DNA of 40,755 bases, taken from an uncultured Ferrimonas sp. (GTDB taxonomy: Bacteria; Pseudomonadota; Gammaproteobacteria; Enterobacterales; Shewanellaceae). Positions 26,063-35,742 of this stretch are shown piece by piece. Position 1 is the stretch's first letter. Every line of letters starts with the position of its first letter. The stretch covers positions 1 through 40,755 of the forward strand of contig NZ_CANLCI010000035.1 of the NCBI RefSeq assembly GCF_947489035.1, read 5' to 3'. The notes under the pieces are model-generated. The model made no database searches. It worked only from the letters and a program-made list of their open reading frames with translations, and was not told the DNA's origin. The translations under genes and the position numbers were made by a program.

Positions 26063-26090
26063 TTTATTAGGGTCGGTTTTACCCCTAGGG

Positions 26091-26786
26091 TTAAAACGCC
26101 GATTTGAGCTGGTACAGCAGTCGTTGGTTATCCGCTTCGAGCACTTCGATTTCGGCGTTGTGATAACGGATCAGATTGCCGTTGTTGAGATCGTATTGCA
26201 CCCGATGGGTTTGCGGTTTGGCTGAGTTCGTTAACCGATTTTGATAGTCAAACAGGAGTGTGGTGCCAACGCGGCCGCTGTACAGCAACGCTTGCTCTGG
26301 CAGGTTGTCTGGGTAGACCTCGCGGGTGTAAAAACGCCCCTGCGCCACATCTGCATTGAAGGGCTCGCAGCTGCTGTAGTTTTTAGTGAGTTCGTAGGCA
26401 CAGATCCGCCGCTGTTCGCGATTCAGTAACAGCCACAGGTTGTTGTGTTCGTAAAAACTGGATTGGCGATCGATCGCCTCATAGATGTCATCGCCGTTGA
26501 CGCGGCCAACACGCAGGTAGCTGTTGGGACGGACATTGAAATAGGAAACCGACAACGGTTGGTACAGATCGAAGGCGGCTTGCTGACGCCGAAACCCCTG
26601 CACAAGCACGGCATCACCGACCGCAGCGGCAGTGATCACTTCAATCTTGGGCTGCTGATAACTTTGGGCTTCGGGCAGGAAGTAGCTTGGGTTACCGGCG
26701 CAGGCGGCCAATAAGGAACCGCACGCCAGTAGTAAGGCAGCGCGCAATACGCAGCAATGAATTCGAAGATGACGCAGTGGTTGCAT
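26091..26786 (-). CDS. Predicted lipoprotein of unknown function
   Basis: This 231-residue protein has a lipoprotein signal peptide with the lipobox LLAAC at about residues 25-29 and an Ala after the Cys, which suggests outer-membrane sorting. The rest is a soluble, beta-rich sequence (YFNVRPNSYLRVGRVNGDDIYEAIDR, LLYSGRVGTTLLFDYQNRL) that I do not recognise. A Cys pair (ICAYELTKNYSSC) could form a disulfide. It stands alone between the MITE-like element and gltD, and no strong ribosome binding site is visible. A role in the envelope is all that can be said. Confidence 0.78.
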   Translation of the reverse strand: MQPLRHLRIHCCVLRAALLLACGSLLAACAGNPSYFLPEAQSYQQPKIEVITAAAVGDAVLVQGFRRQQAAFDLYQPLSVSYFNVRPNSYLRVGRVNGDDIYEAIDRQSSFYEHNNLWLLLNREQRRICAYELTKNYSSCEPFNADVAQGRFYTREVYPDNLPEQALLYSGRVGTTLLFDYQNRLTNSAKPQTHRVQYDLNNGNLIRYHNAEIEVLEADNQRLLYQLKSAF

Positions 26787-26855
26787 GGCAAACGGCCTGA
26801 GTGAAGTGCTGGGGCGATAGTGCCTTTAACTCGGCAGGCTGACAAGGATCCCCAT

Positions 26856-26893
26856 CACAGCACAACGCCCGCATCGGCGGGCGTTGTGCTGTG
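26856..26893. terminator. Perfect 17-bp hairpin downstream of gltD
   Basis: CACAGCACAACGCCCGC pairs base for base with GCGGGCGTTGTGCTGTG around the loop ATCG. It lies 15 bases past the gltD stop. There is no T tract on either strand, so it may act as an mRNA 3'-end stabiliser or a Rho-assisted terminator rather than a classical one. Confidence 0.65.
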
Positions 26894-26907
26894 AGTTTAG
26901 CTGGAAC

Positions 26908-28344
<1,437 letters not shown>

Positions 28345-31300
28345 TTAGCTCGCTTGCACCGCGATGGACTGCGGTTGCAGCGCCAACAGCTCTTGGATCT
28401 GGCTGGTTTTCGGTTTCACCAATTTGAAGCGTGGCAACCAGTTGGTCAGATCTTGCAAAATGTCCGCCGCCCGTTCCGAGCCAGTGGCGTCGTAGTGGGC
28501 TTGTAGTAGTTGCTTCAGGTGGTGCTGGATCATCGGCTCTGACACCGCCAGCGTTTCGACCAGTTCGGTGTTCAAGCGTTGCTGAAAATCGTTGTGCTGA
28601 TCGAACACAAAGGCGAAGCCGCCGGTCATGCCGGCACCAAAGTTGACCCCGGTTTTGCCGAGGATCACCACCACGCCGCCGGTCATGTATTCACAACCGT
28701 TGTCGCCACAGCCTTCAATCACGGCGGTGGCACCGGAGTTACGTACTCCAAAGCGTTCCCCCGCTTGGCCCGAAGCAAACAGGCGGCCGCCGGTGGCACC
28801 GTACAAACAGGTGTTGCCGATAATCACCGAATCGTGGCTGTCGTAGGCCACCCCAGGTGGGGTTTTCACCACCAGCTCGCCCCCGGTCATGCCTTTGCCG
28901 ACGTAGTCGTTGGCATCCCCAGATAAGGTCAGATTCAGGCCGCCGACGTTGAACACCCCAAAGCTTTGCCCAGCGGTGCCGCTGAACTGAAAGTGCAGCG
29001 GTTGCGCGGCCATGCCTTGATTGCCCCATTGCTGGGCAATCTGGCCAGCCAGCGCCGCGCCAACGGAGCGATCGGTGTTTTTCAGGGTCATGCTGAACTC
29101 GCCGCCACGCTTGGCCTGCACCGCGTCTTGCGCCAGTGCCAGCATCTGCTGATTGGCTAACCCCTGATCGTGCGGCGGATTGCGTTGGGTGTTGAACACC
29201 TCGGATTGTGGCGAAGCGATGGCGCGCGCCAATACTGGCGACAGATCCAACCGGCCTTGGCGTTCGGTTTGCCCTGGCAGTTGTTTCAGGTAATCGCTGC
29301 GGCCAATGATGTCGTTGAACTGGCTGACCCCAAGCTGGGCCAGCAGCTCACGCACGTCGGCAGCAATAAACTGGAAGAACTGCATCACCTTTTCTGGGGT
29401 GCCGTGGTAGTGGTTGTTCCGCAGGCGCTGATCTTGAGTGGCCACGCCGGTGGCGCAGTTGTTTAAGTGACAAATACGCAGGTATTTGCAGCCCAGCGCC
29501 ACCATTGGGGCGGTGCCAAAGCCGAAGCTTTCCGCCCCCAGCAGCGCGCCTTTGATCACATCAAGGCCGGTCTTCATGCCGCCATCCACTTGCAGCAGCA
29601 CCTTGTGGCGCAGGTTGTTGGCCACCAAGGCTTGGTGCACTTCCGCTAAGCCCAGTTCCCACGGCGAACCCGCATAGTGAATGGAGCTTTGTGGGCTGGC
29701 ACCGGTGCCGCCATCGTAGCCAGACACGGTGATCATGTCGGCGTTGGCTTTGGCCACGCCGCAGGCGATGGTGCCAATGCCGGGCTCCGACACCAGCTTC
29801 ACCGACACCCGTGCTTTCGGGTTGATCTGCTTCAGATCGAAGATCAGCTGCGCCAGATCTTCAATTGAGTAGATGTCGTGGTGTGGCGGCGGCGAGATCA
29901 GCGTCACCCCCGGACGGCTGTAGCGCAGCGCGGCGATTTCGGTGGAAACCTTGTGCCCGGGCAGCTGCCCACCTTCGCCAGGCTTCGCCCCTTGCGCCAC
30001 TTTGATCTGAATGACGTCGGCGCTCATCAGGTACGCGGCGGTAACGCCAAAGCGGCCAGAAGCCACCTGCTTGATGCGGGAATTACCCGGGCCGTTTAAG
30101 CGGCGTGGATCTTCACCGCCTTCGCCGGAGTTGGAATGGCCGCCAAGGCGGTTCATGGCGATGGCTAAGGCTTCGTGCGCTTCTGGCCCCAAGGCACCAA
30201 CGCTCATGGCGGCGGTATCAAAGCGCCAGAACAGCTTGTCGGCGGCTTCGACCGTGACATTGGCATTGGCGTCGTCAGCGGGGTTGAGTGCCAGCAGATC
30301 CCGCAGGGTGGCCACGGGGCGGGTGTCGACCAGCTGGCGATAACGTGCCCATGCGTTGCTGTCTTGCGCGCTCACCGCTTGCTGCAGGCTTTGAATGACG
30401 TCGGGGTTAAAGCAGTGGTATTCGCCGCCGTGAACAAACTTCAACAGGCCGCCGTGGGCCAAGGGTTGGTGACGACGGAACGCCTGTTGGTGCAGTTGCG
30501 CCTGATCCGCTTCGATGTCTGCAAAGCTGGCGCCGCTGATGCGGTTGGTGACGCCGTTAAAGCACAGTTCGACCACCTCTTCGCTGAGGCCGATGGCTTC
30601 AAACAGGCGCGAACAGCGGTAGCTGGAGATGGTGGCGATCCCCATCTTCGAGAGGATCTTCTGCAGCCCTTTGTCGATGCCATTGCGGTAGGTCAGCAGC
30701 AATTCCCGACAGCGGTGCTGTTCGCCGCGTTTGGGGGCCAACGCGGTGATCGATTCGTACGCCAAGTAGGGGTAGATGGCGCTGGCGCCGAAGCCCAGCA
30801 GCACCGCAAATTGGTGCGGATCGCGGGTGGTGCCGGTTTCAACCACGATGTTGGTGTCGCAGCGTAACTGGTTGCACACCAAGTTATGTTGTACTGCGCC
30901 CACGGCCATGGCCGCGGGGATCAGCAGCTGTTCGGGGTGGATGTGTCGATCCGACAGCACCACCATGGTGGCGCCGTTTTGCGCGGCCACCTGCGCTTGG
31001 CGGCAGATCCGTTCAATGGCGTTGCGCAGCCCCTCTTGTGGCGGGTAGCCCAGTTCGATCACTTCCGAGCTGAAGTGTTCGTTATCAAGCCCTCGCAGCT
31101 GTTGGAAGTCGCTGTAGAGCAAAATCGGCGAATCAAACAAAACCCGATTGGTTAAACCGAAGGTTTCGTTGAATGGGTTTTGCTCTTTACCGATGCAGGT
31201 GGTCAGGCTCATGACGTGTTTTTCCCGCAACGGATCGATCGGCGGGTTGGTGACCTGAGCAAACAGCTGGCGGAAATAGTCGTACAGCGAGCGAGTTTGG

Positions 31301-32793
31301 GTCGACAGCACCGCAATCGGGGTATCGTCGCCCATGGACCCAATGGCTTCGGCGCCGCCGTCGGCCAGCGGCCATAGAATTTCGCGCAGTTCTTCGCGGC
31401 TGATGTTAAACAGCTTTTGGTATTGAGTCAGCTGCTCTGGTGGCATCTCTGGCATGCCTGCGGCGGCCAGTGGTAGGTTTTTGCCGTCCACCATCCGGCG
31501 CGAGTTCACCTTCATCCATTCGGCGTAGGGGTGGCGGTTTTTCAGATCCTGATCGATCTCAAACGAGGTGGTGAGCTTGCCGTTGTAGGTATCCAGTACC
31601 AGCAGTTCGCCGGGGCCAACGCGGCCTTTTTGCACCAGCTCGTCCGGTTGGTAATCCCAGATCCCCACTTCCGAGGACAGGGTCAGGATCCGATCTTTGG
31701 TAATGGTGTAGCGGGCAGGGCGCAGGCCGTTGCGATCCACCGCACAGGCGGCGTGGCGGCCGTTGGTCAGCACCACGCCAGCGGGGCCATCCCACGGCTC
31801 CATGTGCATCGAGTTGAAGTCGTAGAACGCCTTCAGATCGTCGTCCATTTCGGGGTTGGATTGCCACGCCGGCGGGATCAACAAACGCATGGCGCGCTTG
31901 ATGTCCATGCCGCCGGCCAGCAGCAGTTCCAACATGTTATCGAGGCTGGAAGAGTCGGAGCCCGATTGGTTGACAAACGGCGCGGCGTCTTGCAGATCTG
32001 GGATCAGCGGTGTGGCGAACTTGTATTGGCGCGCTAATGCCCACTGGCGGTTACCGGTAATGGTGTTGATCTCGCCGTTGTGGGCGAGGTAACGGAACGG
32101 CTGTGCCAGCTGCCAGCGAGGTTGGGTGTTGGTAGAGAAGCGTTGGTGGAACAAACAGATGGCGCTCTTCATCCGCAGATCGGCCAGATCCGGATAGAAG
32201 CTGGGCAGATCCTTGGGCAGGGTTAACCCTTTGTAGACCACGTTATTGGCGGACAAACTGGAGACATAGAAATCACGATCGTCTTCCAGCGTCTTTTCGA
32301 TGCGGCGGCGGGCCATGTACAGGCGTCGCTCCAGATCCTTGTTGCGCCAGCCAACCGGGGCATTCACAAACACCTGCATCATCATCGGCGCATCGGCCGC
32401 GGCAATCTCGCCCAGCACGTCTTGGTTGGTGGGGATCTCGCGCCAGCCCAGCACGCTAAGGGTTTCCCGCTCTAGCTCCACTTTAATGGCGTTTTTGGCG
32501 TGGGCTTGGCGTACCGGATCGTGGCTCAGCATCAGCATGCCAACCGCGTATTTGCTGGATAAACGCCAGTTGTTCTCTTCGGCGATGTGGGCAAAGAATT
32601 CGTGGGGTTTGGCCATCAGCAGGCCGCAGCCATCGCCGGTCTTACCGTCGGCGCCAATGGCTCCGCGGTGCTGCAATCGCTCTAACGCTAGGATGGCGGT
32701 GCGTACCACTCGGTGGCTGCTTTCGCCTTCCATGTGGGCAATTAAGCCGAATCCACAATTTTCTTTTTCGAACTGTGGGTGTAAAAGGCTCAT
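28345..32793 (-). CDS. gltB: Glutamate synthase (NADPH) large subunit
   Basis: This 1482-residue alpha subunit converts glutamine and 2-oxoglutarate to two glutamates. The N-terminal Ntn amidotransferase domain begins at Cys13 (ENCGFGLIAHMEGE), exposed after removal of a 12-residue propeptide. The central domain and the FMN synthase domain follow (GGHSNSGEGGEDPRRL, SGYDGGTGASPQSSIHYAG). The 3Fe-4S cysteines lie near residue 1100-1111 in CKYLRICHLNNCATGVATQ. The C-terminal GXGXG beta-helix domain shows VGKGMTGGELVV and YGATGGRLFASGQAGERF. GGAGG lies just before the start. Long antisense frames across it are composition artefacts. Confidence 0.98.
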   Translation of the reverse strand: MSLLHPQFEKENCGFGLIAHMEGESSHRVVRTAILALERLQHRGAIGADGKTGDGCGLLMAKPHEFFAHIAEENNWRLSSKYAVGMLMLSHDPVRQAHAKNAIKVELERETLSVLGWREIPTNQDVLGEIAAADAPMMMQVFVNAPVGWRNKDLERRLYMARRRIEKTLEDDRDFYVSSLSANNVVYKGLTLPKDLPSFYPDLADLRMKSAICLFHQRFSTNTQPRWQLAQPFRYLAHNGEINTITGNRQWALARQYKFATPLIPDLQDAAPFVNQSGSDSSSLDNMLELLLAGGMDIKRAMRLLIPPAWQSNPEMDDDLKAFYDFNSMHMEPWDGPAGVVLTNGRHAACAVDRNGLRPARYTITKDRILTLSSEVGIWDYQPDELVQKGRVGPGELLVLDTYNGKLTTSFEIDQDLKNRHPYAEWMKVNSRRMVDGKNLPLAAAGMPEMPPEQLTQYQKLFNISREELREILWPLADGGAEAIGSMGDDTPIAVLSTQTRSLYDYFRQLFAQVTNPPIDPLREKHVMSLTTCIGKEQNPFNETFGLTNRVLFDSPILLYSDFQQLRGLDNEHFSSEVIELGYPPQEGLRNAIERICRQAQVAAQNGATMVVLSDRHIHPEQLLIPAAMAVGAVQHNLVCNQLRCDTNIVVETGTTRDPHQFAVLLGFGASAIYPYLAYESITALAPKRGEQHRCRELLLTYRNGIDKGLQKILSKMGIATISSYRCSRLFEAIGLSEEVVELCFNGVTNRISGASFADIEADQAQLHQQAFRRHQPLAHGGLLKFVHGGEYHCFNPDVIQSLQQAVSAQDSNAWARYRQLVDTRPVATLRDLLALNPADDANANVTVEAADKLFWRFDTAAMSVGALGPEAHEALAIAMNRLGGHSNSGEGGEDPRRLNGPGNSRIKQVASGRFGVTAAYLMSADVIQIKVAQGAKPGEGGQLPGHKVSTEIAALRYSRPGVTLISPPPHHDIYSIEDLAQLIFDLKQINPKARVSVKLVSEPGIGTIACGVAKANADMITVSGYDGGTGASPQSSIHYAGSPWELGLAEVHQALVANNLRHKVLLQVDGGMKTGLDVIKGALLGAESFGFGTAPMVALGCKYLRICHLNNCATGVATQDQRLRNNHYHGTPEKVMQFFQFIAADVRELLAQLGVSQFNDIIGRSDYLKQLPGQTERQGRLDLSPVLARAIASPQSEVFNTQRNPPHDQGLANQQMLALAQDAVQAKRGGEFSMTLKNTDRSVGAALAGQIAQQWGNQGMAAQPLHFQFSGTAGQSFGVFNVGGLNLTLSGDANDYVGKGMTGGELVVKTPPGVAYDSHDSVIIGNTCLYGATGGRLFASGQAGERFGVRNSGATAVIEGCGDNGCEYMTGGVVVILGKTGVNFGAGMTGGFAFVFDQHNDFQQRLNTELVETLAVSEPMIQHHLKQLLQAHYDATGSERAADILQDLTNWLPRFKLVKPKTSQIQELLALQPQSIAVQAS

Positions 32794-33204
32794 GACATTC
32801 CTCCGCCTGCTGGTGCCGATGCTGGCATATTCTGGCTACATATTTATGCAGTTAACCTGTTCAAACTACTGATCGGCTCTAGTACGGTCAACATGATGGA
32901 AGGGTGCTGGTTACTGCTTTATAACCGTAAGATGGCGTTAGCTTGACAGCGTTATCGTGGCAGCATAGGGCGATACCCAGATCACAAAAATGCATAGAAA
33001 AGGCATTTTTTAGATTGTTTTATCAACAGTGGCAGGGCGTTACGGTGACTTGGAATGCCGTCGAAACACCCCGTTTAGCGCCATTTTCTGCGGATATGAT
33101 TATTGGTTGATAAGTTCTGATTATCCATCGCTGTGATCTGGATCGGCGAGCTCTTTATGGGGTTCTGGTAGAGTTGCGCGTTTTTCAACCGCCGGAGAGA
33201 GTTA
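32794..33204. promoter_or_regulatory. Divergent control region between gltB and the radical SAM gene
   Basis: This 411-base gap is more AT-rich than its surroundings. It holds an 8-bp hairpin (AAAAATGC / GCATTTTT, 32986-33010) that runs into T on the plus strand, and several A/T stretches (ATATTTATGCAG, TAGATTGTTTTATC). Promoters for gltB and the radical SAM gene must lie here, but I cannot assign -10/-35 boxes with confidence. No small gene or riboswitch was recognised. Confidence 0.5.
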
Positions 33205-34146
33205 ATGGGTCTAGATAAGCACGTGCATACCTTGGGCACCTACATGAAACAGCGTTACGGCAGCAAGATCCACAAGCTGACCATCGACGCCGCTTTCACC
33301 TGTCCAAACCGCGACGGCAGCTTGGGACTCGGTGGTTGTACTTTTTGTAATGTCTCTTCATTCAGTGCTGAGCACGGCAGCAAAGCCAGCGTTGCCGAGC
33401 AACTGGCGGCGGGCAAACAGCGCCGTGGCGGCAAAGAAAAGCGCTACATGGCGTACTTTCAAGCTTATACCTCGACCTACGATGAATACGCGGTACTGAA
33501 AGATAAGTACCAGCAGGCGATGGACGTGTCTGACATTGTCGGGCTGTGCGTTGGTACGCGGCCAGATTGCGTGCCAGACGATGTGCTGGCGTTGTTGGTG
33601 AGCTATCAGCAACAGGGCATGGAAGTGTGGCTTGAACTGGGGCTGCAAACTGCCCACGCCAGTACCTTGAAAAAGATCAATCGTGGCCATGATTTTGAAG
33701 CCTACCGCGATACGGTTACCCGAGCGCGGGCACTGGGCATCAAGGTGTGTACTCACTTGATTCTGGGCTTGCCGGGGGAAACCCCAGCCCACGCCGAGCA
33801 AACCCTGCAACTGGTGTTAGACGCGGGTGTGGATGGCATTAAGCTGCACCCACTGCATGTGGTGGAAAACAGCACCATGGCGAAACAGTGGCGGGCGGAT
33901 CGATTGCCGCTGTGGACACTGGAGAAATACGTGGCGACCGCCTGTGATTTGATCCGCCAAACCCCAGCCGAGGTGGTGTTCCATCGAGTGAGCGCCTACG
34001 CGCGCCCACCGGAGCTGTTGGCGCCGGATTGGTGTGGCGATAAGTGGTTGGCGATGAACGCCATTGTCGACAACTTGGCGCAATTGGGTGGCCAAGCCAG
34101 TGCGGTGGGCAGCCAGCGGATTGAGGTTACGGCCAGCTCGGTTTAA
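33205..34146 (+). CDS. yhcC: Radical SAM protein, YhcC family (TIGR01212)
   Basis: This 313-residue radical SAM protein has the family's unusual spacing of cluster cysteines: Cys33, Cys45 and Cys48 (CPNRDG...GGCTFC). Supporting stretches are YFQAYTSTY, LCVGTRPDCVPDDVL, ELGLQTAH and THLILGLPGET. The family is widespread; the E. coli member yhcC also lies next to gltB, so the synteny is old. Its reaction has not been firmly established to my knowledge; an RNA- or metabolite-modifying role has been proposed for relatives. GGAGAG precedes the ATG. It is divergent from gltBD. Confidence 0.92.
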   Translation: MGLDKHVHTLGTYMKQRYGSKIHKLTIDAAFTCPNRDGSLGLGGCTFCNVSSFSAEHGSKASVAEQLAAGKQRRGGKEKRYMAYFQAYTSTYDEYAVLKDKYQQAMDVSDIVGLCVGTRPDCVPDDVLALLVSYQQQGMEVWLELGLQTAHASTLKKINRGHDFEAYRDTVTRARALGIKVCTHLILGLPGETPAHAEQTLQLVLDAGVDGIKLHPLHVVENSTMAKQWRADRLPLWTLEKYVATACDLIRQTPAEVVFHRVSAYARPPELLAPDWCGDKWLAMNAIVDNLAQLGGQASAVGSQRIEVTASSV

Positions 34147-34206
34147 CGGGTTAGCTGCCGCTCAGCGCAGTCTGGTTGCGCTTAGCCTTGCTCAAAGGCC
34201 ATTTAC

Positions 34207-34237
34207 CGATGGGGCAGCAAACGCTGCCCCATCGTTT
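34207..34237 (+). terminator. Hairpin terminator after the radical SAM gene
   Basis: CGATGGGGCAGC pairs perfectly with GCTGCCCCATCG around AAAC, followed by TTT. It lies about 60 bases past the stop. Confidence 0.8.
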
Positions 34238-34267
34238 GGCTTCGCTGCCGCTGCGCGGCGGGCTCGT

Positions 34268-34360
34268 TGTTATCAGCATCAACCCTCATCGCCACATCAG
34301 TATCCACATCAATAGCAACGTTAGTATCAGCATCAAACCCAACATCAATTCCGGCGCATC
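34268..34360. repeat. Degenerate CATCAN short repeat tract
   Basis: A stretch rich in imperfect six-base units of the form ATCAGY/ATCAAY (TATCAGCATCAACC, CACATCAGTATCCACATCAA, AGTATCAGCATCAAACC) lies between the terminator and the DUF465 gene. It is open in a minus-strand frame reading VDTDVAMRVDADN-like repeats, but that frame lacks a ribosome binding site and a family. It is probably a decaying microsatellite. Confidence 0.5.
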
Positions 34361-34389
34361 GCAGATCGGCACCGTTAAGCGGCATGGGG

Positions 34390-34632
34390 TTAGGCGTTGC
34401 TGCGCAGTTGATCGTAGAGTTTGTCTTTTAAGTGGGCACGCTCAAAGCGCATCTGGCTAAAGACTTGGTCTTCGGTGGGGATGTCGTTTTGTTCCAGCAA
34501 GCGGATCTGTTTGTCCAGCTCGTGGTATTGATCGCAGGCTTCGCGGAAGGGCAGATCGTTTAAGCGGAGGTGTTTGATCTTGTCTAAGTACTCGGGAAAC
34601 TCTTTGGTTAGGGCGTGGTTGCGGATCGGCAT
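34390..34632 (-). CDS. DUF465 (YdcH-like) small protein
   Basis: This 80-residue, highly charged helical protein matches the YdcH/DUF465 family: RNHALTKEFPEYLDKIKHLRLNDLPFREACDQYHELDKQIRLLE is the family pattern of two antiparallel helices. The function of the family is unknown. A GGAG seven bases before the ATG supports the start. It is a single-gene unit on the minus strand, 71 bases downstream of the LysR stop. Confidence 0.88.
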   Translation of the reverse strand: MPIRNHALTKEFPEYLDKIKHLRLNDLPFREACDQYHELDKQIRLLEQNDIPTEDQVFSQMRFERAHLKDKLYDQLRSNA

Positions 34633-34703
34633 TCATGGGCTCCTTGCTGGTCAGATCGTTTAACTGAGTAAGCGTAGATCGGTTTTAGCTGATTGCGAGC
34701 GAA

Positions 34704-35582
34704 TTAGTCTGCCGGCAGCAACTGCTGTTGCAGCCGTTCGATAAATTGCTGGGCGGCGTCGTTCAGCGACGGCTGCAGCAGCAGACTGCGATGCAGATAG
34801 TGGTTAAATCCGGGGATCTCAAAACCAACCAATTCGCCCCGTTGTAACTGGGCTTGCACCAACGAATGCGCCATAAACGCCACTCCTCCTTCGGTTTGCA
34901 GGCTTTGCAACGCCAGATGCAGATCATCAATCACCGCCACCGAGGCAAACTGCTGCAGATCACTGTGGTGGGTCGCTAGGTTGCTTTCCAGCAGCAAGCG
35001 CGAACTGCAGCCGGGGCGAGCGGTGTGCAGCCGATGCTGCTGCAGCTGCGATATCGACTGCGGCACCGGTTGCCCAGCGGCAATGACGAACAAGATGTGT
35101 TGCGGTGGCAGCGCCTGCTGCATCCCCTGATGCGCTGGCAGCGGGTGGTGGTGATCCAGCACCGCGATATCTACCTGATCGCGATTGATGGCATTAACTC
35201 CATCCTCCGGCAGCCCTTGCAGCACCGACAGGTTGGCGTGTTGCTGCCGCTGCTGTTGATAGCACTGCAAGATGGTGGGCAGTTGGCCAAAGCCAAAAAT
35301 GGGGGTACACCACAGCCGCAGTTCGTTGCTGTTGGTGGCGGGCAGGCTTTGCATCTGTTGTTGCAGCGTCAGCATCTGCCGACCACATTGCACCACCTGC
35401 TCGCCTTTGCTGGTTAAGCGCAGCGGCGGCCCGCGTTGCAACAGCGGTTGGTTAAAGTGGCGCTCTAGGTTTTTTATCCGCTGCGATACCGCCGATTGGG
35501 TTAGGCATTGGGCGTGCGCTGCCTTGGAGAGACTGCCGTACTCGGCCACCATGATAAGGGTTTCAAGATCAGTGGTTCGCAT
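34704..35582 (-). CDS. LysR-family transcriptional regulator
   Basis: This 292-residue LysR protein has its winged helix-turn-helix at residues 1-60 (LETLIMVAEYGSLSKAAHAQCLTQSAVSQRIKNLERHF) and a substrate-binding domain behind it. It is rich in Gln, Leu and His. The frame is open to 35690, but the conserved start (MRTTDLETL) is the ATG at 35582. It lies downstream of the octaheme cytochrome operon on the same strand, behind a hairpin, so it may be separately transcribed. There is no divergent neighbour to name as its target. Confidence 0.88.
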   Translation of the reverse strand: MRTTDLETLIMVAEYGSLSKAAHAQCLTQSAVSQRIKNLERHFNQPLLQRGPPLRLTSKGEQVVQCGRQMLTLQQQMQSLPATNSNELRLWCTPIFGFGQLPTILQCYQQQRQQHANLSVLQGLPEDGVNAINRDQVDIAVLDHHHPLPAHQGMQQALPPQHILFVIAAGQPVPQSISQLQQHRLHTARPGCSSRLLLESNLATHHSDLQQFASVAVIDDLHLALQSLQTEGGVAFMAHSLVQAQLQRGELVGFEIPGFNHYLHRSLLLQPSLNDAAQQFIERLQQQLLPAD

Positions 35583-35655
35583 CTGCTTGCCGTGGCTGGG
35601 ATCGATGCTCTTATTATATAAGCAGTGTCTAATTTTATTTTGCGCCACCGCAAAG

Positions 35656-35679
35656 AACGGCATCATTGATGCCGTTTTT
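35656..35679. terminator. Bidirectional-looking hairpin between the cytochrome operon and the LysR gene
   Basis: AACGGCATC and GATGCCGTT pair around ATT, with five T on the plus-strand side and TTCTTTG on the minus-strand side. It lies about 65 bases past the octaheme cytochrome stop on the minus strand, where it would end that operon. Confidence 0.65.
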
Positions 35680-35742
35680 CGCGCTGGCAATCTTGGGACG
35701 ATTTGCCTTAGGGCGGCGGGCGCATTGGCCGCGGTTCTGGGC

